Shown here piece by piece: positions 19,674 through 26,445 of a DNA stretch of 64,000 nucleotides. Origin of the DNA: Pseudomonas sp. CAN1 (GTDB taxonomy: Bacteria > Pseudomonadota > Gammaproteobacteria > Pseudomonadales > Pseudomonadaceae); assembly GCF_030462585.1 (NCBI RefSeq), contig NZ_JASMRU010000013.1, positions 46,239-110,238 of the forward strand, given 5' to 3'. Under the pieces are notes generated by a model. The model saw only the letters and a list, made by a program, of their open reading frames with translations, searched no databases and had not been told where the DNA came from. Position 1 is the stretch's first letter; each line of letters starts with the position of its first letter. A program made the translations under genes and the position numbers.

Positions 19674-19831
19674 GCAACGACGACAAGCTGATCGACTTCA
19701 CCGCCGAGCGCGACAAGCGCATCCACGACGTGCACGAAAAGCGCCTGCAGGACGTGCGCAAGGCCTTCGAGCAGGCGCTGCCGATGGGCAAACCGCGCAA
19801 GAAGCCGAAGAACAAGCCGAAGAAACGCTGA
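19670..19831 (+). CDS. Small basic conserved protein
   Basis: 53-residue protein starting MSNDDKLIDFTAERDKR with a helical middle and a very basic tail (GKPRKKPKNKPKKR), which suggests nucleic-acid or ribosome contact. The start overlaps the alkB stop (ATGA), which supports real translation. No known domain is recognised. It is the last gene before the phrS locus. Confidence 0.65.
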   Translation: MSNDDKLIDFTAERDKRIHDVHEKRLQDVRKAFEQALPMGKPRKKPKNKPKKR

Positions 19832-19923
19832 AGACTTTTCCTGCAATAACCCGCAAAACCCCGATTTACGCCGTCAGGGCCCATCCTGCGCGGCGTCCCG
19901 CCGCACCCAAGCCCCTCTGAAAC

Positions 19924-20021
19924 TTGACCTGCGTCAGTGCTCCGGCCCTCCCCGGAAAGCGCCTTGTCGACCATTGATCCAGGTCAATTTGCTCCGCCCG
20001 GCCGCCGGTAATCTGCACACA
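19924..20021 (+). promoter_or_regulatory. Tandem Anr/FNR boxes and promoter of phrS
   Basis: Box 1, TTGATCCAGGTCAA (19974-19987), is a near-consensus Anr site. Box 2, TTGACCTGCGTCAG (19924-19937), is a weaker site exactly 50 bp upstream, centre to centre. A TAATCT hexamer (20009-20014) is a plausible -10, giving a start near 20022; the boxes are then centred at -41.5 and -91.5. Anr control of phrS is established in P. aeruginosa. Confidence 0.8.
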
Positions 20022-20056
20022 TCCCCAGACGATGTAGGCAACAGGAGGCCAGCATC

Positions 20057-20167
20057 ATGTTCATCGACGAAGTGGTTCTAGCAGGCGTCCTTACCGTTGG
20101 CCTCATGGTTCTGTTCTTCGGTGGGGTCGGAATTTTCATCTGGAAGGACAGCCACAAGAAGAGCTGA
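20057..20167 (+). CDS. ccoM: CcoM-like single-helix peptide encoded within phrS
   Basis: 36-residue peptide beginning MFIDEVVLAGVLTVGLMVLF and ending IFIWKDSHKKS: a short acidic N-terminus, one transmembrane helix (about residues 7-28) and a basic tail, so N-out/C-in by the positive-inside rule. A strong AGGAGG stands 8 nt before the ATG, so translation is expected. Size, topology and the terminal IWKD-basic motif resemble CcoM, the small subunit of Pseudomonas cbb3 oxidase, from memory. Anr control fits an oxidase for low oxygen. The same frame is the short coding region known inside PhrS. Confidence 0.72.
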   Translation: MFIDEVVLAGVLTVGLMVLFFGGVGIFIWKDSHKKS

Positions 20168-20200
20168 TCCTTACAGATACACAGAGCACGCAAGGCACTT

Positions 20201-20228
20201 CGGGCGACTTAGGTCGCCCGTTTTTTTT
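20201..20228 (+). terminator. Intrinsic terminator of phrS
   Basis: 8-bp GC-rich stem (20201-20208 with 20213-20220), TTAG loop and eight T residues. Confidence 0.9.
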
Positions 20229-20257
20229 GCCTCGACGAAAGTCGGGATGACATATCG

Positions 20258-20269
20258 TTAGCTTGCTAA
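20258..20269. promoter_or_regulatory. SlyA/MarR-consensus operator upstream of the efflux operon
   Basis: TTAGCTTGCTAA is the reverse complement of TTAGCAAGCTAA, the SlyA consensus. It lies in an AT-rich patch (20251-20280) about 80 bp before the FUSC gene and overlaps a TAATAT-like -10, where a repressor would act. No MarR-family gene is in the window, so the regulator must be encoded elsewhere. Confidence 0.65.
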
Positions 20270-20349
20270 TAATATGATCGGCAACTATTCCGTCATCCCC
20301 GTGGCCGACTATCTTTAAGCGATAGACCCGGACCCTTTTGAGAGACCGC

Positions 20350-22338
20350 GTGCGACCTACGCTGCAGGCATTCCTCGCGCCGGATACGCTGGCGCTGAAA
20401 TTCGCGATCAAGACGCTCCTGGCCGGCGGCCTGGCGCTATGGTGCGCCTTCCGTTTCGACCTGGAGCAGCCGCAGTGGGCGCTGATGACGGTGTTCATCG
20501 TGTCCCAGCCGCTGTCGGGCATGGTGGTGGCCAAGGGCATCTTCCGCCTGATCGGCACCCTGGTCGGCACCGTCATGTCGGTGGTGATGATGGCGCTGTT
20601 CGCCCAGACCCCCTGGCTGTTCCTGCTGGCCATCTCGCTCTGGCTCGGCCTCTGCACGGCGGCCTCGACCACGCTGCGCAACCACGTTTCCTACGCCTTC
20701 GTGCTGTCGGGCTACACCGTGGCGATCATCTGCCTGCCAGCCATCAGCCACCCGCTGGAAGTGTTCGACCAGGCCGTGGCGCGCAGTACCGAAATCTGCC
20801 TGGGGATTCTCTGTGCCTCGGCCATCAGCGCCATCCTCTGGCCGCGCCGGGTCGAGGCCAACCTCGACAAGCAGGCCCACGCCACGTGGCTCACGGGCAT
20901 GCAGGCCGCGCGCAGCGAGATCGATGCCGATGCGCGGCAGATCAAGGGGTTGTTGCAGGCGCTGGGCAAGATCGTCGAAGTCGATGTGCAGCGCGACCAT
21001 GCCTGGTTCGAGGGCTACCGCGGGCGGATGCGTTCGCGGGCGCTGCGGATTCTTTCCCGCGACCTGCTCAGCCTGCTGCGCACCGCGCGTGGCGTGGCCC
21101 GCCAGCGCAGCGTGCTGGATGGCGAAGATCGCGCACGCCTGCAACCCTGGTTCGAGGAGTTGCGCGCCGTGCTGGACGATCCCCAGGTTGATGCCATGCG
21201 CTCCCTGCAGGAGCGCCTGCAATTGGCGGGGTTGGAGGAGAGCTACTCCAACGACCTGCGCTATTGCCTGACACGCTGCTCACTGTTGCTGCTCAAGGCG
21301 CTGAACTCGGAGAGCACCATGCGCGCGGTAGCGGACGGGCGGGTGGACGATGCGGCCACCGGCACCCTGTCCTGGCACCGCGACTGGCTGATGGCGCTGT
21401 TCTATGGCTCGCGCAGCGCACTGGCGCTGCTGGGCATGTCGGCGTTCTGGATGGCCACCGCCTGGCCCGCCGCAACCGGCGGCATGTTGCTGGCGGCGGT
21501 GATCTGCAGCCTGTTCGCCAACCGCGACAATGCCGTCACCATCGGCCTGGGTTTCCTGCGCGGCATCCTCTACGCGATCCCGGCGTCGGCCATCGTCAGC
21601 CAGTGGCTGCTGCCGCAGTGGAATGGCTTCCCGCTGCTCTGCCTGGCACTGGGGGTACCGCTGTTCTTCGCCCTGCTGGCGATGGCCACGCCGGCGCTGG
21701 CTGGCACGGCGACGTCCTTCTCGATCCACTTCATCACCCTGGTGGCGCCGAGCAACGTGATGAAGTACGACCTGGCCAACCTGCTCAACTCCGCCCAGGG
21801 CATCGTCATCGGCGTGGGCTTCGCGGTGCTGGTGTTCCGCCTGCTGACCCTGCCGGCGGACTGGCTCAACCGCCGCCTGATCCAGGCCACCTGCGACGAC
21901 CTCGGGCGCCTGACCCGGCGCTCGCTGGCCGAGGCAGAGAGCTGGTTCGGCGGGCGCATGGCCGACCGCCTGATCCGCCTGGCGCGACACTACACCCTGC
22001 TGCCGAAGGAGGATCAGCGGCGCTGGCAGGACGGCCTGCTGGCGCTGGACCTGGGCAACGAGCTGATCCACCTGCGCGCCTGCTTGAGCGGCGCCCAGGG
22101 CCAGTTGCGCAAGCGTCGCGACCAGTTCCTCGGTTCCCTCGCCGGCGTGCTGGAGAAAGGCCCGGCCCAGGGCCGCGAACAGCGCCTGGAAAGCCTCTGC
22201 CCGCCGCTGGAAGAAGCCCTGGCCCACGACCTGCAGGGCGACAATGAACCCAACCGCCTGGCCCGCGCGGCGCTGGCGCAGTTGCGTCACACCTGGCGGC
22301 AGTGGTGCCGGCTGGAGGAACCCCATGGGGCTGCATGA
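20350..22338 (+). CDS. FUSC-family aromatic-acid efflux protein (AaeB type)
   Basis: Inner-membrane exporter subunit, 662 residues. Two blocks of about five or six helices (residues 15-160 and 350-500) flank a soluble region with EANLDKQAHATWLTGMQ, the FUSC layout; the C-terminal soluble domain ends at residue 662. It works with the DUF1656 and HlyD proteins that follow to export aromatic acids or similar compounds. The start is uncertain: GTG 20350 (MRPTLQAFL) is preferred over TTG 20338 because a GAGA stretch is better placed. It is first in the operon, downstream of the SlyA-like operator. Confidence 0.87.
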   Translation: MRPTLQAFLAPDTLALKFAIKTLLAGGLALWCAFRFDLEQPQWALMTVFIVSQPLSGMVVAKGIFRLIGTLVGTVMSVVMMALFAQTPWLFLLAISLWLGLCTAASTTLRNHVSYAFVLSGYTVAIICLPAISHPLEVFDQAVARSTEICLGILCASAISAILWPRRVEANLDKQAHATWLTGMQAARSEIDADARQIKGLLQALGKIVEVDVQRDHAWFEGYRGRMRSRALRILSRDLLSLLRTARGVARQRSVLDGEDRARLQPWFEELRAVLDDPQVDAMRSLQERLQLAGLEESYSNDLRYCLTRCSLLLLKALNSESTMRAVADGRVDDAATGTLSWHRDWLMALFYGSRSALALLGMSAFWMATAWPAATGGMLLAAVICSLFANRDNAVTIGLGFLRGILYAIPASAIVSQWLLPQWNGFPLLCLALGVPLFFALLAMATPALAGTATSFSIHFITLVAPSNVMKYDLANLLNSAQGIVIGVGFAVLVFRLLTLPADWLNRRLIQATCDDLGRLTRRSLAEAESWFGGRMADRLIRLARHYTLLPKEDQRRWQDGLLALDLGNELIHLRACLSGAQGQLRKRRDQFLGSLAGVLEKGPAQGREQRLESLCPPLEEALAHDLQGDNEPNRLARAALAQLRHTWRQWCRLEEPHGAA

Positions 22339-22534
22339 GTTCGGCTGGGGCGGGGTGTACATCAGCCCGCTGTTCATCTACGCGCTGCTGGCCCTGGGCC
22401 TCACCGTGGTCTTGCGCCTGCTGCTGCAGGCAACCCCCTTCGGCCGCTGGATCTGGCACGAAGCCCTGTTCGATTGCTCGCTGTTCGTGCTCATCCTCTG
22501 CGGCCTGACCTGGGCCCTGAGCGCGGCACCTTGA
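22325..22534 (+). CDS. DUF1656 small membrane protein
   Basis: 69 residues with two hydrophobic helices (about 15-35 and 48-66) and the conserved N-terminus MGLHEFGWGGVYISPLF. This is the small AaeX-like partner normally found between the FUSC and HlyD genes of aromatic-acid efflux systems. It overlaps the FUSC gene by 14 nt and is 13 bp before the HlyD gene, so the three are one operon. Confidence 0.85.
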   Translation: MGLHEFGWGGVYISPLFIYALLALGLTVVLRLLLQATPFGRWIWHEALFDCSLFVLILCGLTWALSAAP

Positions 22535-22547
22535 GAGGAGAAGCGGT

Positions 22548-23402
22548 ATGCGCGGATATCTTCGCGTAGCGGTCACCATCATCCTGGTCATTGCCGCCGT
22601 GCTGGCCGGCACCTGGCTGTGGCGCTACTACATGCTGTCACCCTGGACCCGCGACGCCCGCGTGCGCGCCGACGTGGTGGTGATAGCGCCGGACGTCTCC
22701 GGCTGGGTCACCGACCTCGCCGTGCAGGACAACCAGCAGGTCAAGGCCGGCGACCTGATCATGCGCATCGACCACGAGCGCTACGCTGCCAACCTGGAAC
22801 AGGCCAAGGCGGTGGCCGAGACGCGCCAGCAGCAATACCGCCTGCGCCTGAGCGAAGCCTCGCGGCGCAACAAGCTGGGCATCGCCGCGATCAGCGCCGA
22901 GGACAAGGAAACCGCGCAGATCAACGCCGCCATCGCCAAGAGCGAGTTCGACGAGGCCCAGGCCCAGGTACGCCTGGCGCAACTCAACCTGACCCGCAGC
23001 GAGATGCGCGCGCCGCGCGACGGCCAGGTCACCAACCTGCGCCTGGCCCAGGGCAACTACGCCCAGGCCGGCCAGGCGATGATGGCGCTGGTAGACCAGA
23101 AGTCCTTCTACGTCACTGCCTACTTCGAGGAAACCAAGCTGCCCGGCATCCGCGTCGGGCAGAAGGCCCAGGTGGTGCTGATGAGTGGTGATACCCCGAT
23201 CGACGGCACGGTGGAGAGCATCAGCAGCGGCATCACCGACCGCAACGCCATCCCCGACAGCCAGTTGCTGGCCAACGTCGAGCCGACCTTCAACTGGGTG
23301 CGCCTGGCCCAGCGCATCCCGGTGCGCATTCGCCTGGACCAGGTGCCGGAGGGCGTGCACCTGAGCGCCGGGATGACCGCCAGCGTCACCGTCAGGCAGT
23401 GA
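22548..23402 (+). CDS. HlyD-family membrane fusion protein (AaeA/EmrA type)
   Basis: Periplasmic adaptor, 284 residues, with one N-terminal anchor helix (residues 5-25), a lipoyl half-motif (VVIAPDVSGWVTDLAVQDNQ), an alpha-helical hairpin rich in Ala/Gln/Glu (residues 80-135), the second lipoyl half (RAPRDGQVTNLRLAQGNYA) and a C-terminal beta-barrel. GAGAGGAG precedes the ATG. It completes the three-part efflux pump with the two genes upstream. Its last 11 bp overlap the end of the convergent MFS gene. Confidence 0.88.
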   Translation: MRGYLRVAVTIILVIAAVLAGTWLWRYYMLSPWTRDARVRADVVVIAPDVSGWVTDLAVQDNQQVKAGDLIMRIDHERYAANLEQAKAVAETRQQQYRLRLSEASRRNKLGIAAISAEDKETAQINAAIAKSEFDEAQAQVRLAQLNLTRSEMRAPRDGQVTNLRLAQGNYAQAGQAMMALVDQKSFYVTAYFEETKLPGIRVGQKAQVVLMSGDTPIDGTVESISSGITDRNAIPDSQLLANVEPTFNWVRLAQRIPVRIRLDQVPEGVHLSAGMTASVTVRQ

Positions 23403-24561
23403 TCGGCGTGCTCGCCCGTTCGCGTTGCAGCCAGCACGACAGCGCCGCGCAGAGAATGGCGGCGACCACCAGCGAGATGCCCACCCAGGGCGCCCAGGCG
23501 ATGCCCGCCAGGCTGATCACCGCGCCGCCCAGCGCTGCGCCGAGGGCTACGCCCAGGTGCATGGCCGAGGTGTTAAGCGCCACCCCGGCACTGCCGCTGG
23601 CCGGGTCGCTGGCCAGCAGGTAGCTCTGTACCGCCGGCGAGATCATCCAGCTGATGGTGCTCCAGACCATCAGCGCGCCCAGCAGCAGCCACGGGTGACC
23701 GACGCTCAGCGGGATCGCCAGCATCGCCAGGGCGAACAGCACCGGCACCGCCAGCAGCGCGCGGCGCTGGCCGAGATGGTCGCTCAGCCAGCCACCCAGG
23801 TAACCGCCGCCAATGGCCGCCAGTCCGATCAGCAGCAGGGTGAGGGCGATGCCCTGGCTGTCGGTGATCCCGGCGACCTGCTGGAACCAGGGGGTGATGT
23901 AGGCGAACAGGGTGAAGTGCCCGCCCAAAAGCAGGATCGACACCAGCTGCGCCAGGTTCAGCGCGGGATTGCGCAGCTGGCGCCGGTAGGCCGCGCCATT
24001 GGCCGGGCTGCCCAGCGTGCGGCGGGGCAGGGCGATGCGCAGCAGGGCGGCCAGCGGCAGCGAATACAGGGCGATGGCGGCGAAGATCCAGCGCCAGCCG
24101 AACCAGTCGTTGACCAGCACGCCGGCCGGCACGCCGAACACCAGCGAACCGCTGATGCCCATGAAGATCAGCCCGATGGCGCGCCCGCGCTGTTCCGGCG
24201 GCGCCAGCTCCACCGCCAGCAGGCTGGCCTGCATGATCAGCAGCCCGCAGCAGGCGGCCATGCCGATGCGCATCAGCAGCAGGGCAACGTAACCGGGGCT
24301 CAGCGCTGCGCCGGCGTTGAACGCGGCGAACACCAGCAGGGTGATGGCCAGCAGCCGGCGGCAGTCGGCGCCACGGGTGAGCCAGCCGAGCAGCGGCGCG
24401 GCGATGGCAAAACTCAGGGAGAACAGGCTGGTGAGCTGCCCGGCAAGGCTGAGGGAGACGTGCAGGTCGGCGGCGAGCGAAGGCAGGATGCCGGTGAGGA
24501 TGGCCTCGGCGAGGCCCGCGGCGAAGGTGCAAAGGGACAGCAATAGCAGTCGAAGGTCCAT
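23392..24561 (-). CDS. MFS transporter (DHA1-type drug/sugar exporter)
   Basis: Inner-membrane antiporter, 389 residues, 12 predicted helices. Motif A-like LLGWLTRGADCRRLL follows helix 2, and PEQRGRAIGLIFMGISGS and GVPAGVLVNDWFGWRWIF fit the AraJ/DHA1 group. The substrate is unknown. It is transcribed alone towards the efflux operon and its end overlaps the HlyD gene by 11 bp. The N-terminus MDLRLLLLSLCTFAAGLAEA serves as helix 1, with no signal peptide. Confidence 0.82.
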   Translation of the reverse strand: MDLRLLLLSLCTFAAGLAEAILTGILPSLAADLHVSLSLAGQLTSLFSLSFAIAAPLLGWLTRGADCRRLLAITLLVFAAFNAGAALSPGYVALLLMRIGMAACCGLLIMQASLLAVELAPPEQRGRAIGLIFMGISGSLVFGVPAGVLVNDWFGWRWIFAAIALYSLPLAALLRIALPRRTLGSPANGAAYRRQLRNPALNLAQLVSILLLGGHFTLFAYITPWFQQVAGITDSQGIALTLLLIGLAAIGGGYLGGWLSDHLGQRRALLAVPVLFALAMLAIPLSVGHPWLLLGALMVWSTISWMISPAVQSYLLASDPASGSAGVALNTSAMHLGVALGAALGGAVISLAGIAWAPWVGISLVVAAILCAALSCWLQRERASTPITA

Positions 24562-24703
24562 GGCGGCTCCGATTCCCGGTGAGGGGTTTCGGGCACGACG
24601 CCTTCGGTTATCCCAGATGGTTGTGGTGTGACGGGGGCAGGGTAGTCGAGCGGGAAACTGTATACAAGTTTCCGGGGCCGAACGGCCGGCCCCGGAATGC
24701 GCG

Positions 24704-25189
24704 TCAGCCGATGGTGATCGGCGGCAGGGCGGGCAGCTCGATGTTGAGCTTCTCGGTGGGCGCCATTACCTCGGCTTCGCCCTTGACCACGGCCTTGCCG
24801 TCCTGGTTGAGCACCACGGTGCCGATGCGCACGCGGTTCTTCGGCAGCTTTTCCAGTACTTCCAGCTCCACGGTCAGTTCGTCGCCCAGCTTCACCGGGC
24901 GGGTGAACGCCAGGTTCTGGCCGAGGTAGATGGTGCCCGGGCCGGGCAGGGTGGTGGCGATGGCCGCACTGATCAGCGCGCCGGTGAACATGCCGTGGGC
25001 GATGCGCTCCTTGAACTGGGTGGTGGCGGCGTAATCGGCATCCAGGTGCACCGGGTTGCGGTCGCCGGAAACCTCGGCGAACAGCTGGATTTCGCGCTCG
25101 CCGACGCTGCGCTGGAAGCTGGCCTTCTGGCCGACTTCGAGTTCGTCGTAGGGGACGTTTTGAACCATGTTCTGTGTAGCGCTAGTCAT
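24704..25189 (-). CDS. phaJ1: (R)-specific enoyl-CoA hydratase PhaJ1 (MaoC family)
   Basis: Converts trans-2-enoyl-CoA from beta-oxidation to (R)-3-hydroxyacyl-CoA for polyhydroxyalkanoate synthesis. It has 161 residues with a hot-dog fold and a complete hydratase-2 signature: catalytic Asp and His in SGDRNPVHLDADYA, and TTQFKERIAHGMFTGALIS. The sequence agrees closely with what I recall of PhaJ1 of P. aeruginosa (PA3302). It is preceded by GAGGAG and its ATG overlaps the following lipase-like gene's stop partner (ATGA junction at 25186-25189), so the two are co-transcribed. Confidence 0.88.
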   Translation of the reverse strand: MTSATQNMVQNVPYDELEVGQKASFQRSVGEREIQLFAEVSGDRNPVHLDADYAATTQFKERIAHGMFTGALISAAIATTLPGPGTIYLGQNLAFTRPVKLGDELTVELEVLEKLPKNRVRIGTVVLNQDGKAVVKGEAEVMAPTEKLNIELPALPPITIG

Positions 25190-26139
25190 AGGGGCTCCTC
25201 GGATTTCTCGACCTGCGGGACGGAGCAGTGCACGCCCAGCCAGTCGATCAGGTTGGTGGTGACCTCGTCGCGGTTGCTCTCGTTGAACAACTCGTGGCGA
25301 GCGTCGGGATAGATCTTCAGTTGGACGTCACGAGCCCCGGCGCGGGTCATCGCCTGGGCGAGATCGCGCAGGCGGCTGCCCTGGCTGACCGGGTCGCGCT
25401 CGCCGCCGATGACCAGCACCGGCAGCTCGCTGCGGATGCGCGACAGGTGTTCCACGGGGGTTATATCCGCCAGGCCGCCGAGCAGATCCACCCAAAGCTG
25501 GTTGCTGCAGCGGAAGCCGCAGAGCGGGTCGGCGACGTACTTGTCGACCTCGACCGGGTCGCGGCTGAGCCAGTCGAAGGCGGTGCGATTGGGTTTGAAG
25601 GCCTTGTTGAACGAGCCGAAGGACAGGAAGTCGATCAGCGCGCTGTGCCCCAGCGGGCCCTGGCGCCAGCGTTCGAAGCGGGCAATCAGGCGGGCGCTCT
25701 TGTACAGCGCTACTGGCTGGTAGTTGGAGCCGGACAGCACCACCGCCTGCACGCTGGCGCTGTGCTGCAGCAGGTAGGCGCTGCCGATGTAGCTGCCCAT
25801 GCTGTGGCCGAGCAGGATGATCGGCAGGTCCGGGTGCTCTTCGCGTACATGCTGGTTCAGGCTGTGCAGGTCGCCGATCACCTTGCCCCAGCCGCCGCGG
25901 TCGGCGTAGTGGCCCAGTTCGCCGTTCTCGGCGGTGCGGCCGTGGCCGCGCTGGTCGATGGCGTAGAGGTGGTAGCCGGCAGCGTTCAGCGCAAGCCCCA
26001 GGCGCTCGTAGCGGCCGGCGTGCTCGGCCATGCCGTGGGAGAGCATCAGGGCGCCGCGGGACGGGCCTTCCGGCGCCCAATGGCGGGTATAGAGCGGTGT
26101 CTCGTCGCTGGCGGCAAGCCAGTAGGCGGCGTAGGGCAT
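25186..26139 (-). CDS. Alpha/beta hydrolase, monoacylglycerol lipase/lysophospholipase type
   Basis: Soluble serine hydrolase, 317 residues. The oxyanion motif LSHGMAEHAGRY, nucleophile elbow LLGHSMGSYIG, acid in GGERDPVS and His in YPDARHELFNE form a complete triad of the PldB/monoacylglycerol lipase family. ATG 26139 (MPYAAYWLA) is chosen because AGGA is 8 nt upstream; an ATG three codons earlier would sit on that site. It lies upstream of phaJ1 with a 4-bp overlap and is divergent from fadD2, which fits release of fatty acids from glycerides for activation and PHA synthesis. Confidence 0.87.
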   Translation of the reverse strand: MPYAAYWLAASDETPLYTRHWAPEGPSRGALMLSHGMAEHAGRYERLGLALNAAGYHLYAIDQRGHGRTAENGELGHYADRGGWGKVIGDLHSLNQHVREEHPDLPIILLGHSMGSYIGSAYLLQHSASVQAVVLSGSNYQPVALYKSARLIARFERWRQGPLGHSALIDFLSFGSFNKAFKPNRTAFDWLSRDPVEVDKYVADPLCGFRCSNQLWVDLLGGLADITPVEHLSRIRSELPVLVIGGERDPVSQGSRLRDLAQAMTRAGARDVQLKIYPDARHELFNESNRDEVTTNLIDWLGVHCSVPQVEKSEEPL

Positions 26140-26445
26140 GGGGTCCATCCTGCTTGTTGTTCGTCGATTCTTGTTGGAATGGGGCCATGGAACGGGCCGG
26201 ACGCGGCGATTCTGCCACGCCAGGACATCTTCTGTATGGATTGCCGACAGCGCCCGGTCGCCGCCGCGTAGGGCCCGTCCTAGGCGGCCGTCGGCTCTAT
26301 CCCGCGCCATGCCGGGATGGTGGCGCAAGATTCACGCAGTCTATGACGCTTGCCGGAGTCTTTGCGATGACCGGAGGACCTGCTAGCTTCCGTCGAATGA
26401 CCGCAATGGCGGTTCGGTTTCGCTCAGGTACGAGGACAAGAATAA
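26140..26445. other. Intergenic region between the lipase gene and fadD2
   Basis: 306 bp between divergent genes. It must hold both promoters, but I see no confident -35/-10 pair, no palindromic operator of the PsrA type and no terminator. The last 15 bases hold the fadD2 ribosome site (GAGG). Confidence 0.4.

Larger units (their letters stand above)
20022..20228 (+). ncRNA. phrS: PhrS small RNA (Anr-dependent, contains a short coding frame)
   Basis: A transcript from the inferred start (20022) to the end of the T run (20228) would be about 207 nt, close to the roughly 212 nt of P. aeruginosa PhrS. The position between the alkB-side genes and the next plus-strand gene, the Anr promoter, the strong terminator and the embedded short reading frame all agree with phrS (PA3305.1). 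In P. aeruginosa PhrS raises PqsR translation under low oxygen, with Hfq. Whether that target exists in this species is unknown. The 5' end is inferred from promoter geometry, not measured. Confidence 0.8.

Noticed and set aside
26140-26445. PsrA or FadR operator before fadD2
   Set aside because: No GAAAC-N4-GTTTC-like inverted repeat in the gap, nor before fadD1.
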